A DNA stretch of 64,000 nt from Kineococcus rhizosphaerae (GTDB lineage Bacteria; Actinomycetota; Actinomycetes; Actinomycetales; Kineococcaceae). The translations under genes and the position numbers were made by a program. The notes under the pieces were generated by a model that saw only the letters and a list, made by a program, of their open reading frames with translations, was not told the origin of the DNA and did not search any database. This document shows, piece after piece, positions 9,173-18,190 of this stretch. Location of the stretch: the NCBI RefSeq assembly GCF_003002055.1, contig NZ_PVZF01000004.1, forward strand, positions 186,001-250,000. The letters are read 5' to 3'. The first letter of the stretch is position 1. Every line of letters begins with the position of its first letter.

Positions 9173-9985
9173 GTGAGCGTCGAGACCCCGCTGGACACCG
9201 CCCGCCTGTGGCTGGAGTTCCCCGACCCGACCGACGTCGCGGACGCGATCGACCCCGAGCACCAGCCGGAGACGGTCTACCGCGTCGACCTGACCTGGCT
9301 CACGAGCGACTACACCTGCATCTTCGGCAACGGCTGCCCGGGCATCTACGCCGACCGGCCCGACGTCGGCTGCTGCGCCCTGGGGGCCCACTTCACCGAG
9401 AAGGCCGACCAGAAGCGCGTCGCGAAGGTCGTCGCGCGCCTGACGCCGGAGGTGTGGCAGTTCCACGCCGAGGGTCACGCCGGCGGCTGGACCGAGCTGG
9501 AGGACGGCGCCCGCAAGACCCGCGTGCACGAGGGCGGCTGCATCCTGGCCAACCGCCCGGGGTTCCCCGCCGGCGCGGGCTGCGCGCTGCACCTGCAGGC
9601 CCTGCGCGACGGCGTCGACCCGCTGACCTACAAGCCCGACGTGTGCTGGCAGCTGCCGCTCAAGCGCTCCTACCGCACGGTCACGCGCGGCGACGGCTCG
9701 ACGTACCTGGAGGTCAGCATCGGCGAGTACGACCGCCGCGGCTGGGGCGAGGGCGGCCACGACCTGGACTGGTACTGCACGGGCAACCCCGCCGCCCACG
9801 TCGGCGAGCGCCCGGTGTTCCGCAGCTGCGAGAACGAGCTGCGGGAGATGATCGGCGACGCCCCCTACGAGGAGCTCGCGCGGCACTGCGAAGCGCTGGT
9901 GGCGAGGACGCGCGGGGGGTCGGCGCACCGGCGCCTGCTGCCGCTGACCGTCCACCCCGCCGACCGCACCCGCGCGGGCCTGTGA
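9173..9985 (+). CDS. Cys-rich conserved protein (Rv0495c family)
   Basis: The 270-residue protein has a cysteine pattern suited to metal binding: [44 protein letters not shown] and later single cysteines. This fits the zinc- or iron-chelating YkgJ/DUF3109-like class. It sits divergent from ppx exactly as Rv0495c does in mycobacteria. The biochemical role is unknown. I placed the start at GTG 9173 because the hexamer TACCCT precedes it at leaderless spacing and the open frame upstream is antisense to ppx. Confidence 0.85.
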   Translation: MSVETPLDTARLWLEFPDPTDVADAIDPEHQPETVYRVDLTWLTSDYTCIFGNGCPGIYADRPDVGCCALGAHFTEKADQKRVAKVVARLTPEVWQFHAEGHAGGWTELEDGARKTRVHEGGCILANRPGFPAGAGCALHLQALRDGVDPLTYKPDVCWQLPLKRSYRTVTRGDGSTYLEVSIGEYDRRGWGEGGHDLDWYCTGNPAAHVGERPVFRSCENELREMIGDAPYEELARHCEALVARTRGGSAHRRLLPLTVHPADRTRAGL

Positions 9986-9986
9986 C

Positions 9987-10226
9987 GACGCGCACGACGA
10001 TCGGCGCGGTGGGGGTCCGGGGACGGCGACGCGCCGACGGAGTCGCTGCGCGGGGCCGGCCCCGGGCCGCCACCCCGGGCGCCGTGAGGAGTGCGCGCAG
10101 GTGGGTGACGCGCACGACGATCGGCGCGGTGGGGGTCCGGGGGCGGCGACGCGCCGACGCAGTCGCTGCGCGGGGCCGGCCCCGGGCCGCCACCCCGGGC
10201 GCCGTGAGGAGTGCGTGCCGGTGAGC
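9987..10226 (+). repeat. Two tandem copies of a 120-bp repeat
   Basis: Copy one (about 9987-10106) and copy two (about 10107-10226) line up at exactly 120 bp with only a few differences. Each contains a CGGGGCCGGCCCCGG palindrome and ends with GTGAGGAGTGCG. In copy two that end serves as the ribosome binding site of the methyltransferase gene, whose first codons overlap the repeat. The region between the Cys-rich gene and the methyltransferase is otherwise empty. Confidence 0.9.
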
Positions 10227-10907
10227 ACCGTGATCCCGAGCCCGAACGTCTGGGACTCCCCCGACGTCTACGAGCTGGAGAACCTCGCCGTCGACCGCGG
10301 GCAGCAGATCGAGGCGCGCGTGCGCGAGGTCCACGACTGGGCCGGGCTGGACGTCCTCGACGTCGGCTGCGGCACGGGGTTCCACCTCCCCCGGTTCGCG
10401 GTGGACGCCCGCTCGGTGACCGGGGTCGAACCGCACCCGCCGCTGCTGCGAAGGGCGCTGCGACGGGTCGCGGGGCTGGGCAACGTCCGCGTCCTGCACG
10501 GCGAGGCGGGGGCGCTGCCGCTGCCGCCGGCGAGCGTCGACGTCGTCCACGCCCGCTGGGCGTACTTCTTCGGGCCCGGCTGCGAACCCGGCCTGGCCGA
10601 GCTGGACCGCGTCGTGCGCCGCGGCGGGACGGCGTTCGTGGTCGACAACGACGCGACGCGCTCGACGTTCGGCCGGTGGTTCGCCCGGTCGCTGCCGGCG
10701 TACGACCCCGTCGCGGTCGACCGGTTCTTCGCCCGCCGCGGCTGGACGACGGACCGGCTCGAGGTGGCGTGGGAGTTCGACGCCCGGGCCGACCTCGAGG
10801 CCGTCGTGCGGATCGAGTTCACGCCCCGGCAGGCCGAGGCGATCCTCGCCGAGCACGCCGGGACGGTCGTCGACTACGCCGTCGTGCTGCGCCACCGCAC
10901 GTTCTGA
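10221..10907 (+). CDS. Class I SAM-dependent methyltransferase
   Basis: The 228-residue protein has motif I LDVLDVGCGTGFHLP at about residues 39-53, an acidic strand-2 end (TGVEPHP) and the later motif SVDVVHARWAYFFGPG, all typical of type 11 methyltransferases. The substrate is not known. GTG at 10221 has GAGGAG 9 nt upstream, supplied by the second copy of the 120-bp repeat. A GTG at 10215 is in frame but too close to that site. The 3' end overlaps the convergent EAL gene by 34 bp. Confidence 0.85.
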   Translation: MSTVIPSPNVWDSPDVYELENLAVDRGQQIEARVREVHDWAGLDVLDVGCGTGFHLPRFAVDARSVTGVEPHPPLLRRALRRVAGLGNVRVLHGEAGALPLPPASVDVVHARWAYFFGPGCEPGLAELDRVVRRGGTAFVVDNDATRSTFGRWFARSLPAYDPVAVDRFFARRGWTTDRLEVAWEFDARADLEAVVRIEFTPRQAEAILAEHAGTVVDYAVVLRHRTF

Positions 10908-12631
10908 CGCAGGTGCTCGTGCGCCGCGTCCTCGCTGAGCGGTCGCGCGAAGTGGTACCCCTGCCCCCACGTGCAGCCGGCCCGGGCGACGAGCTCGCGG
11001 ACGCGGTCGGTCTCGATGCCCTCGGCCACCGTGAGGAGCCCGAGGGCGCCGGCGAGGGAGGCGATGCCGGCCAGCACCGCGACGCCGTGGCCCCCGCCGG
11101 CCCCGCCCCGCTCGTCGGCCAGGTCGTCGAGGAACGACTTGTCGATCTTGAGGATGTCGACGGGAAGCCGCCGCAGGTACGACAGCGAGGAGTACCCCGT
11201 CCCGAAGTCGTCCAGGGCGGTGCGCACGCCGAGGGAGCGCAACCCCTGCAACGTGTCCCGGGCCGCGGACAGGTCGGCGACGGCCGCGCTCTCGGTCACC
11301 TCCAGGCACAGCCGGGCCGGGTCGACGTCGTGCCGGCGCAGGGCGCGCGCGACGAGGTCCTCGATGCCCGGTTGCTGCAGCTGGTGGCCGGACAGGTTGA
11401 CGCTGACCTCGGGGGACGTCCCGGCCGTGGTGCGGAAGCGGGCCGCGGCGGCGAGGGCGGAGTCCAGCACGAACTCACCGAGCTGCAGGATCGTCTCGGA
11501 CTCCTCGGCCAGCGGCACGAACACGGCCGGCGGGACGTTCCCGCGCTGCGGGTGCTGCCAGCGCACGAGGGCCTCGAAGCCGACGGTGCCGCCGCGGGCG
11601 AGGTCGACGAGGGGCTGGTAGGCGACGTGCAGCTCCCCGGCGGCGACGGCCTGGCGCAGGTCGGCGGCGAGTTCGGCGCGTTCGTGCGCGGCGTCGAGCA
11701 GCGCCCGGGAGAACGGGACGCAGCGGTCGCGGCCGCGGGCCTTCGCCGCGCCGAGGGCGGTGTCGGCGCGCCGGAACACCTCGCGCGGGTCCTCGTGCCC
11801 CGCAGCCGGTTCCCGGACGGCCGACCCCGCGCTGAGCGTCACGCGGACCGAGCGGCCGGCCACCGTCACGGGGTCGCGGGCGATCCGCAGGACGCGGTCG
11901 GCCAGGACCGCCAGGGAACGGCCGACGGCCGCCTCCTCGCCCTGGACGAGCACCGCGAACTCGTCGCCGTCGAGGCGGGCCACCACGCCGTCGGACCCCA
12001 CGACGTCGGTGAGCCGCCCGGCGAGCCGGCGCACGACCTCGTCGCCGGCGTCGTGGCCGAGCCGGTCGTTGACGGCCTTCAGCCCGTCGAGGTCCAGCAG
12101 CAGGAGCCCGCAGCCGGTCCCGGCGGCGGGGAAGGCGTCGAAGAGGCGGCGCCGGTTGGGCAGCCCGGTGAGGGAGTCGTGGGTGGCGCTGTGGCGCAGC
12201 GCCTCCAGGGCGCGACGCTCCTCGGTGGTGTCGCGGCAGTTCCAGACGACCCCGCGCACCCCGGCCACCGCGCGGGCGTCGCTGAAGCGGGCCCGGCACC
12301 AGCGCACCTCGCCCGTGGCGCGCACGAGGTAGCGGTGGTCGCTGTCGACGGGGACGGCACCGGGGGCGCACGCCCGGGCCAGGAGGGCGCGGGCGCCGGC
12401 GCGGTCGTCGGGGTGGACCCAGTCGAACGCGTCGCGCCCGACCAGGGCCCACCGGTCGAGGTTCCAGCGGCGGCTGAAGGACGGGCTGAGGAAGCGGACG
12501 CGGCCGTGCTCGTCGGTGACGAGCACCTCGTCGCTGGCCTCGCGGGCCAGGGCCTCGTAGCTCGGGGAGACGGCCGGCAGGCCCAGCCCGCGCAGCTGCT
12601 CGCCGAGCCGCGTCCACCGGGCGCGGCTCAC
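10874..12631 (-). CDS. PAS-GGDEF-EAL protein, predicted c-di-GMP phosphodiesterase
   Basis: The 585-residue cytosolic protein has a PAS domain with PAC tail (about 20-145), a GGDEF domain (about 150-315) and an EAL domain (about 325-575). The GGDEF signature reads ARLDGDEFAVL, with Asp in place of the first Gly, so cyclase activity is doubtful. The EAL side is intact: GFEALVRWQHP, SVNLSGHQL, LEVTESA, LDDFGTGYSSLSYL, LKIDKSFL and VAEGIET. It therefore probably breaks down c-di-GMP under control of the PAS sensor. The GTG start overlaps the stop of the GGEEF gene by 4 bp, coupling a cyclase to a phosphodiesterase. Confidence 0.9.
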   Translation of the reverse strand: MSRARWTRLGEQLRGLGLPAVSPSYEALAREASDEVLVTDEHGRVRFLSPSFSRRWNLDRWALVGRDAFDWVHPDDRAGARALLARACAPGAVPVDSDHRYLVRATGEVRWCRARFSDARAVAGVRGVVWNCRDTTEERRALEALRHSATHDSLTGLPNRRRLFDAFPAAGTGCGLLLLDLDGLKAVNDRLGHDAGDEVVRRLAGRLTDVVGSDGVVARLDGDEFAVLVQGEEAAVGRSLAVLADRVLRIARDPVTVAGRSVRVTLSAGSAVREPAAGHEDPREVFRRADTALGAAKARGRDRCVPFSRALLDAAHERAELAADLRQAVAAGELHVAYQPLVDLARGGTVGFEALVRWQHPQRGNVPPAVFVPLAEESETILQLGEFVLDSALAAAARFRTTAGTSPEVSVNLSGHQLQQPGIEDLVARALRRHDVDPARLCLEVTESAAVADLSAARDTLQGLRSLGVRTALDDFGTGYSSLSYLRRLPVDILKIDKSFLDDLADERGGAGGGHGVAVLAGIASLAGALGLLTVAEGIETDRVRELVARAGCTWGQGYHFARPLSEDAAHEHLRQNVRWRSTTA

Positions 12632-13869
12632 GTCGCCGCTCCCGGCGCGCTCGCCTGCAGCACGCGGTCGCGGCCCGACGCCTTGGCCGCGTAGACGGCC
12701 CCGTCGGCCTGCGCGAACGCGGCCTCCCACGGGCCGACGGCGGCCCCGGCGCTGACCGTGACGACACCCCCGTCGGGGTGGGGCAGCCCCAGGGCGCGCA
12801 CGGCGGCGCGCAGCCGCTCCCCGGCGGCGCCGACACCGCCGAGCCCGTCCGCGCCCCCGTCCCCGTCCCCGTCCCCGTCCCCGTCCCCGTCCCCGTCCCC
12901 GAACACGTCGTCGAACACGTCGTCGAACAGCACCACGACGAACTCCTCTCCGCCGAGGCGGGCCACCACGTCGTCCGGGCGCGCGTGCGCGGCGAGCGCT
13001 CCCGCCACCAGCGTGAGGCACCGGTCCCCCTCGAGGTGGCCGAACCGGTCGTTGTAGTGCTTGAAGTGGTCGACGTCGAGCACGAGGACGCCCACGGACC
13101 GGCCCGCCGGGGCGCGGGCGGCGAGGCGCTCGAACAGGCCGCGCCGGTTGAGCAGACCCGTGAGCTCGTCGCGGACGGCGGTCTCGGCGAGCGCGGCGAT
13201 GAGCCGTTCCCGCTCGGCGGCCAGGACGCGCTCGCGGCGCTCGGCGGCGAAGCGGGCGCGGTCGCCGAGCTCGACGCTGCGGGCCATGACGAGCCCGAAG
13301 AACCCGGCGACGGCGACGGCGAGCAGGGCCGCCACCCCCAGGGCCCCGGCGTCGGCGTCGACGAGGGCCTGCCCCCAGGCGAAGCCGGCGAGCATCGCCG
13401 TCAGCACGGCCGCCGCGCCCCGCACGTCGGAGCGCAGCAGGGTCACGAAGAACACCACGACGACGAAGGCGCCCGCGAAGTAGGCCCCGCCGAGGGCGTC
13501 GGGCGCGCTGCGCTGGACGAGGGCCAGGACCACGACCACGAGGAGGGCGGCCGCCCCGGTGAGGAACCCGTCGAGGTCGCCGGCGGGGTCGCGGCGCAGC
13601 CGGCGCGAGCGCAGGACCAGCCCGGCCGCGACCAGGGGCGTGACGAGGCCGAGGCGCAGCAGCAGGGACAGCACGAGCACCTGCGGGGCCAGGGCGAGGT
13701 CGACGAGGACGTAGGCGTCGAAGAAGGCCAGACCGAGCACGGCGGTGGGTGTGAACCAGCGCGAGCGCGCGGCGGTGCGGGCGACCCGGTACTCCCGCTC
13801 GACGCCGGCGTCGAAGAGGGCGGGGAAGACCGGCTGCAGGGTCGGTCGCCGGGCCGGTCGAGGGGTCAC
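12628..13869 (-). CDS. Membrane-bound diguanylate cyclase with Asp-Gly repeat insert
   Basis: The 413-residue protein has about six hydrophobic helices (40-205), a short coiled linker and a GGDEF domain (about 235-405). The signature ARLGGEEFVVVLF is the active GGEEF variant and FGHLEGD is present upstream, so it should make c-di-GMP. Right after the signature strand there is an insert of FDDVFDDVF followed by seven or more Gly-Asp pairs, encoded by simple DNA repeats. The insert lies where the fold normally has a short loop. GTG start at 13869. The following EAL gene overlaps by 4 bp. Confidence 0.9.
   Translation of the reverse strand: MTPRPARRPTLQPVFPALFDAGVEREYRVARTAARSRWFTPTAVLGLAFFDAYVLVDLALAPQVLVLSLLLRLGLVTPLVAAGLVLRSRRLRRDPAGDLDGFLTGAAALLVVVVLALVQRSAPDALGGAYFAGAFVVVVFFVTLLRSDVRGAAAVLTAMLAGFAWGQALVDADAGALGVAALLAVAVAGFFGLVMARSVELGDRARFAAERRERVLAAERERLIAALAETAVRDELTGLLNRRGLFERLAARAPAGRSVGVLVLDVDHFKHYNDRFGHLEGDRCLTLVAGALAAHARPDDVVARLGGEEFVVVLFDDVFDDVFGDGDGDGDGDGDGDGGADGLGGVGAAGERLRAAVRALGLPHPDGGVVTVSAGAAVGPWEAAFAQADGAVYAAKASGRDRVLQASAPGAAT
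12855..12924. repeat. Hexamer and dodecamer tandem repeats inside the GGEEF gene
   Basis: Seven perfect copies of CCCCGT (12855-12896) are followed by two copies of GAACACGTCGTC (12901-12924). On the coding strand they encode the Gly-Asp run and the FDDV duplication. Both units are multiples of 3, so copy changes keep the frame. Confidence 0.9.
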
Positions 13870-14019
13870 CCCCTGCGTGTCGGCGGGCCGGGCGGCGGCC
13901 AGGAGGGTGCGTCACCCGCGTGGCGCAGGTGCCCGGCCCCGCCCGGGCCGCCACCCGGCTCACCACCCGGCTCGCCACCTGGGTCGCCGCGGGGGGGCCG
14001 GAGCGTGGATGATGGGGGC

Positions 14020-14382
14020 ATGAGCGCGCACACCACCCCGGCCCGACACGAGGAACAGCGGGCGATCGCCCCGATCCGCTGGCCCCGCCCCAGCAGCGGC
14101 ACCGTCGTCGCGCTGGTCATCTGGCTCGTGGGCGTGCTCGTCTCGGCGATCGTGCCGCTGGCGCTGCTCGGCGCCGACCCGTACTCGGCGGCCCCGGGCG
14201 GGCGGATCGCGGTGGGCCTGACGTTCACCCTCGTCGGCGCGCTGATCATGGTCTTCTCCGCCTACCTGCTGTACCGCAAGAGCGGCAGCATCGGTGCGGC
14301 GATCCTGGCCTTCGTGCCGAGCTTCGTCATGGCCGTCCTCGGCATCCTCATGGCGACCATGAAGGTCCTGTACGGCGTCTGA
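14020..14382 (+). CDS. Small three-helix membrane protein
   Basis: I do not recognise this 120-residue protein. It has a polar N-terminus of about 28 residues, then three hydrophobic helices near 29-50, 66-85 and 93-115, with a YRKSGS turn between the last two. ATG at 14020 is preceded by GGGGG directly upstream. It is a single gene: the neighbour upstream is on the other strand and a strong hairpin follows 17 bp after its stop. Confidence 0.75.
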   Translation: MSAHTTPARHEEQRAIAPIRWPRPSSGTVVALVIWLVGVLVSAIVPLALLGADPYSAAPGGRIAVGLTFTLVGALIMVFSAYLLYRKSGSIGAAILAFVPSFVMAVLGILMATMKVLYGV

Positions 14383-14399
14383 CCCCCTCCCGCTCCGCC

Positions 14400-14433
14400 A
14401 CGACCCCCGCACCGGCCCCGGTGCGGGGGTCGT
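14400..14433. terminator. 16-bp hairpin between a membrane gene and radA
   Basis: ACGACCCCCGCACCGG pairs perfectly with CCGGTGCGGGGGTCGT across 2 nt. It ends the small membrane protein gene just upstream of the radA promoter. Confidence 0.8.
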
Positions 14434-14448
14434 GTCGTACCCGGCGCC

Positions 14449-14454
14449 TACGGT
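14449..14454 (+). promoter_or_regulatory. Candidate leaderless -10 hexamer for radA
   Basis: TACGGT ends 6 nt before GTG 14461. No Shine-Dalgarno sequence is visible. Confidence 0.4.
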
Positions 14455-14460
14455 GTCGTG

Positions 14461-15891
14461 GTGCCTGCCAAGACCACCGGTCGTTCCCGTCCCGCCTACA
14501 AGTGCTCCGAGTGCGGGTGGACGACGGCCAAGTGGGTCGGCCGCTGCGGGGAGTGCCAGGCCTGGGGCACGGTCGACGAGGTCGCGGGGGCGACCAAGGT
14601 CGTGGGGCTGAAGTCGTCCTCGACGGGCACGGCCCCCGTGCGTCCCGCCCGGCGCATCTCGGAGATCTCGCGCACGCAGGTGGGCAACCGGCTGAGCACG
14701 GGGCTGGCGGAGTTCGACCGAGTCCTGGGCGGCGGGCTGGTCGCCGGTCAGGTGCTGCTGCTGTCCGGGGAGCCCGGGGCCGGCAAGAGCACGCTGCTGC
14801 TGACGACGGCGAACAGCGTCGCCGCCTCGACCCGCCGGCCGGTGCTGTACGTCTCCGGGGAGGAGTCCGTCGAGCAGATCGCGACCCGCGCCCACCGCAT
14901 CGGCGCGACGTCCGAGCACCTGTTCCTGGCCGACACGAACGACCTGGCCGAGGCCATCGGGCACCTCGACGCCCTCGGGGACGACGTGGCGCTGGTCATC
15001 GTGGACTCGGTGCAGACCATGGCCTCGGCGGACGTCGAGGGCCGCGCGGGAGGCGTCTCGCAGGTCATGGAGGTCGCGGGGACGCTGACCCGCCTGGCCA
15101 AGGCGCGCGGCGTCGCGCACTGCCTCGTGGGGCAGGTCACCAAGGAGTCGACGGTCGCCGGCCCGCGCGCGCTCGAGCACGTCGTGGACACGACGCTGGC
15201 CCTGGAGGGCGACCGGCACACGACGCTGCGGCTGCTGCGGGCGGTCAAGAACCGCTACGGCGCGGCGGAGGAGATCGCCTGCTTCGAGCAGACCGACGCC
15301 GGGATGGTGGAGGTCCCCGACCCCAGCGTGCTCTTCCGCGCCTCCCGGGAGGCGCCCATCCCGGGGACGTGCCTGGCGGTGACGATCGAGGGCCGGCGGC
15401 CGCTGATCACCGAGATGCAGGCCCTCGTCTCGCACACCAAGGCCCCCAACCCGCGCCGGGGCGTCACGGGCCTGGACTCGGCCCGGGTGAACATGCTCGT
15501 CGCGGTCACCGACAACCAGTCCGGGCTGAAGCTGTGGGAGCAGGACGTCTACGCCGCGACCGTGGGCGGGTTGCGCTCCACCGACCCCGGCGGGGACCTC
15601 GCGGTGTGCCTGGCGATCGCGTCCGCCTCGGCGGGTTTCCCCGTGCCGCTGGACGTCGCGGCCATCGGGGAGGTGTCGCTGTCCGGGGACATCCGGCGCG
15701 TGACGATGCTGGGGCAGCGCATCGCCGAGGCGGCGCGGCTGGGGCAGCGCCGGATCCTGGCCCCGCCCGGGGCCCGCGACGCCGTCTCGCACGAGAAGGT
15801 GAAGGCCGAGATCGTCGAGGTCGCGACGCTCCTCGACGCCGTCCGCGCCGTCCGGAAGTGGGCTCCGCGCGAGCCGGCGGACGGGCGCTGA
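14461..15891 (+). CDS. radA: DNA repair and recombination protein RadA
   Basis: RadA is a hexameric helicase that drives branch migration of recombination intermediates. The 476-residue protein has the N-terminal C4 zinc finger (CSECGW and CGECQAW), a RecA-like core with Walker A SGEPGAGKSTLL, the RadA-specific KNRYG motif, and a C-terminal Lon-protease-like domain with the expected GGLRSTDPGGDLA and SGDIR segments. Two adjacent GTG codons (14458 and 14461) could start it. I prefer 14461 from the spacing to TACGGT. disA follows on the same strand after 96 bp, the same order as Rv3585-Rv3586. Confidence 0.95.
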   Translation: MPAKTTGRSRPAYKCSECGWTTAKWVGRCGECQAWGTVDEVAGATKVVGLKSSSTGTAPVRPARRISEISRTQVGNRLSTGLAEFDRVLGGGLVAGQVLLLSGEPGAGKSTLLLTTANSVAASTRRPVLYVSGEESVEQIATRAHRIGATSEHLFLADTNDLAEAIGHLDALGDDVALVIVDSVQTMASADVEGRAGGVSQVMEVAGTLTRLAKARGVAHCLVGQVTKESTVAGPRALEHVVDTTLALEGDRHTTLRLLRAVKNRYGAAEEIACFEQTDAGMVEVPDPSVLFRASREAPIPGTCLAVTIEGRRPLITEMQALVSHTKAPNPRRGVTGLDSARVNMLVAVTDNQSGLKLWEQDVYAATVGGLRSTDPGGDLAVCLAIASASAGFPVPLDVAAIGEVSLSGDIRRVTMLGQRIAEAARLGQRRILAPPGARDAVSHEKVKAEIVEVATLLDAVRAVRKWAPREPADGR

Positions 15892-15987
15892 CCCGGGGCC
15901 GACCCCTGCGAACCACGCGTCCCACCGGTACCCCGCTAGACTCCGCGCCAGGATCAGGTCGCGACGCAGAGTTCTCGGAGGTGCCCG

Positions 15988-17067
15988 GTGGTCGATCGGA
16001 GCCCCGAGGAGGTCCTCCGGGCGACCCTGGCGACGGTCGCCCCCGGCACGGAACTGCGCGACGGTCTCGAGCGCATCCTGCGCGGGCGCACCGGCGCCCT
16101 CATCGTCCTCGGTTTCGACCGGGTGGTGGACTCGTTGTCCACCGGGGGTTTCGCCCTCGACGTGGAGTTCTCCGCGACCCGCCTGCGGGAGCTGGCGAAG
16201 ATGGACGGCGCGATCGTCCTGGACCGCGACGTCTCGCGGATCGTGCGGGCCGCCGTGCAGCTCGTGCCCGACTCCTCCATCGAGACCAGCGAGTCCGGGA
16301 CCCGGCACCGCACGGCCGAACGCGTCGCCAAGCAGACCGGTTTCCCCGTCATCTCGGTGTCGCAGTCGATGCGGATCGTCGCCGTCTACACGGGCAACCG
16401 CCGCTACGTGCTGGAGGGCTCGGACGCGATCCTGGGCCGGGCCAACCAGGCCCTGCAGACGCTGGAGCGCTACCGCGCGCGCCTCGACGAGGTGACCGGC
16501 ACGTTGTCGGCCCTGGAGATCGAGGACCTGGTGACCGTCCGCGACGTCTGCTCGGTCGTGCAGCGCATCGAGATGGTCTCCCGCATCGCCGACGAGATCT
16601 CCGGGTACGTCGTGGAACTCGGCGTCGACGGCCGCCTGCTGTCGCTGCAGCTCGACGAGCTCGTCGGGGGCGTGGGCCCGGACCGCGAACTCGTCGTGCG
16701 CGACTACCTGGAGGCCTCCCGCCACGAGGGGCCGCTGGAGGTCGTGCTGGAGAACCTGGCCGGGCTGCACTCGGCGGACCTGGTGGACCTGGCGTCCGTG
16801 GCCCGGGTCCTGGGTTTCTCCGTGGGCGGCGACTCCCTCGACTCCGCCGTGTCCCCCAAGGGTTTCCGGCTGCTGAACCGCGTCCCCCGGCTGCCGGGGG
16901 CCATCGTCGAGCGCCTCGTGGACCAGTTCGGGGACCTGCAGAAACTCCTCGCGGCGAGCATCGACGACCTCATGACGGTCGACGGCGTCGGCGAGCAGCG
17001 CGCCCGCGCCGTGCGCGAGGGGCTGTCCCGGCTGGCCGAGAGCTCGATCCTCGAACGCTACGTCTGA
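15988..17067 (+). CDS. disA: Diadenylate cyclase DisA
   Basis: DisA makes c-di-AMP from two ATP and scans DNA for recombination intermediates as an octamer. The 359-residue protein has the DAC domain with catalytic MDGAIVLD and [10 protein letters not shown], a helical spine, and a C-terminal helix-hairpin-helix DNA-binding domain around [15 protein letters not shown]. Length is normal. GTG start with GGAGG 7 nt upstream. Its place after radA fits the known functional link, as RadA inhibits DisA in Bacillus. Confidence 0.95.
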   Translation: MVDRSPEEVLRATLATVAPGTELRDGLERILRGRTGALIVLGFDRVVDSLSTGGFALDVEFSATRLRELAKMDGAIVLDRDVSRIVRAAVQLVPDSSIETSESGTRHRTAERVAKQTGFPVISVSQSMRIVAVYTGNRRYVLEGSDAILGRANQALQTLERYRARLDEVTGTLSALEIEDLVTVRDVCSVVQRIEMVSRIADEISGYVVELGVDGRLLSLQLDELVGGVGPDRELVVRDYLEASRHEGPLEVVLENLAGLHSADLVDLASVARVLGFSVGGDSLDSAVSPKGFRLLNRVPRLPGAIVERLVDQFGDLQKLLAASIDDLMTVDGVGEQRARAVREGLSRLAESSILERYV

Positions 17068-17211
17068 CGGTCCGCCGGGTCAGCGCGGCAGCCGGACCTC
17101 GTCCCGGCGACGGCGCGATGCGCAGCCGGCCGAGGCGCCCCGAGCGGTCCTCGGAGCCCAGGAACCGCTCCACCGGGGCCGTGGTGGTCACCACCGACGC
17201 CAGGCCCCAGG

Positions 17212-17352
17212 TCAGCGGCTGGCCCGTGACCCCGGCCCGGGAGCACCGAGCCAGCCGCAGGCCAGCCAGGCGCCCGCGATCCCGGCGATGCAGGTGACGG
17301 CGACGACGGTCCGGACCGCCTCGCGGTGCCGTCCGCCGTCCCTGTCGTGCAC
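17212..17352 (-). CDS. Doubtful 46-residue single-helix protein
   Basis: A GTG-started frame encodes a basic N-terminus, then one clear hydrophobic helix (TVVAVTCIAGIAGAWLACGW) and a short tail. GGAGGG lies only 2 nt before the GTG, which is too close to be a good ribosome site. The compact hydrophobic helix is what suggests it could be real. No family is recognised. Confidence 0.25.
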   Translation of the reverse strand: MHDRDGGRHREAVRTVVAVTCIAGIAGAWLACGWLGAPGPGSRASR

Positions 17353-17389
17353 GGCCCTCCATCGACCGGCGACGCGGGCGGCTGCGGCG

Positions 17390-17410
17390 CCGGACGGCCG
17401 TGCCGTCCGG
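17390..17410. terminator. 9-bp hairpin after the Rv3587c-like gene
   Basis: CCGGACGGC pairs with GCCGTCCGG across 3 nt, about 20 bp after the stop of the minus-strand gene. Confidence 0.5.
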
Positions 17411-17429
17411 TCGGGTGAGAGCAGCCGGG

Positions 17430-18125
17430 TCAGCTCGTCAGCGTGATGGTGACGGGCTGGGCGTCCATCCCGTTCCAGGAACCGCCGATCGTGTAGTTCC
17501 CGGCCGCGACGGCCTCCTGGCCCGTGGGGCAGCCCGGCGCGGAACGCTGCCGGGACCAGACCGTCGACATGGACCGGGTCCCGCCGGGGTCGAGCTGATA
17601 GGTCTGCGAGGCGGTCTGGCTCTGGCAGTCGGCGCTGGACCACACCTGGGTCCCGCCGCTGCTCGCGGTGAACGTGCGCACGGCCGTGCCGATCTCCACC
17701 GAGCACGCCGCCTGCGACGTGTTCTTCACCGTCAGGACCAGCTTGGGGGTCTTGCCCGGGCCGTAGGCGGAGTACTCCGACGTCAGGGTCAGGTTCAGCG
17801 ACTGCGTGGAGCACGCCGCGCCGGCGGCCTGGGTGCCGGTCTGGGTGCCGGTCGCCGTGGCGGTGCCCGTCGCCGTGTCCGTCCCCGAGGCGGTGGGGGT
17901 CCCCGTGGGGGTCCCGGCCGGGGTCGTCGTGGGGCTGGGGGTGGTGGCGACCGTGCTGGGGTCGAGCTTCGTCGGCTGCTGGGCGTTGGCGTCCGGGCTG
18001 GCCAGCGCGCGGACCCCGAGGGCCACCAGGACCACGACGACCACGAGCGCGAGCACCACGACCAGGCGACGTCGCCAGTAGGTGCCCTTGTCCTCCGGTC
18101 CGACGGGGTGCAGGACGCTGCTCAC
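17430..18125 (-). CDS. Membrane-anchored extracellular protein (Rv3587c position)
   Basis: The 231-residue protein has a short cytoplasmic start, one helix (about 20-42), a Thr/Pro/Gly-rich linker of about 55 residues made of TGT-like repeats, and a C-terminal domain of about 120 residues with five cysteines that may form disulfides outside the cell. It sits between disA and mutY, facing the other way, as the conserved membrane protein Rv3587c does. Function is unknown. The C-terminal part resembles small Ig-like domains of lipoproteins. GTG start lies 7 nt after TACCTT. Confidence 0.75.
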   Translation of the reverse strand: MSSVLHPVGPEDKGTYWRRRLVVVLALVVVVVLVALGVRALASPDANAQQPTKLDPSTVATTPSPTTTPAGTPTGTPTASGTDTATGTATATGTQTGTQAAGAACSTQSLNLTLTSEYSAYGPGKTPKLVLTVKNTSQAACSVEIGTAVRTFTASSGGTQVWSSADCQSQTASQTYQLDPGGTRSMSTVWSRQRSAPGCPTGQEAVAAGNYTIGGSWNGMDAQPVTITLTS

Positions 18126-18132
18126 CGTCGCG

Positions 18133-18138
18133 AAGGTA
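18133..18138 (-). promoter_or_regulatory. Candidate leaderless -10 hexamer (Rv3587c-like gene)
   Basis: TACCTT on the minus strand ends 7 nt before the GTG. Confidence 0.35.
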
Positions 18139-18190
18139 GGCGTCCGGCCGGAGTCGGCGGTGGAGGCGCGCCGTGCGACGATCCTGCGCG

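Larger units (their letters stand above)
17068..17429. other. Intergenic region between disA and the Rv3587c-like gene
   Basis: These 362 bp hold one doubtful small frame (listed separately) and a 9-bp hairpin. I see no other gene or RNA. Confidence 0.5.

Noticed and set aside
10874-13978. Single 1034-residue minus-strand protein
   Set aside because: Only the last 585 residues have domains. The upstream part is the wrong frame of the GGEEF gene, and a GTGA overlap at 12628-12631 marks the real start.
13960-16770. 936-residue open frame opposite radA and disA
   Set aside because: It is a shadow of the two plus-strand genes, whose motifs are complete.
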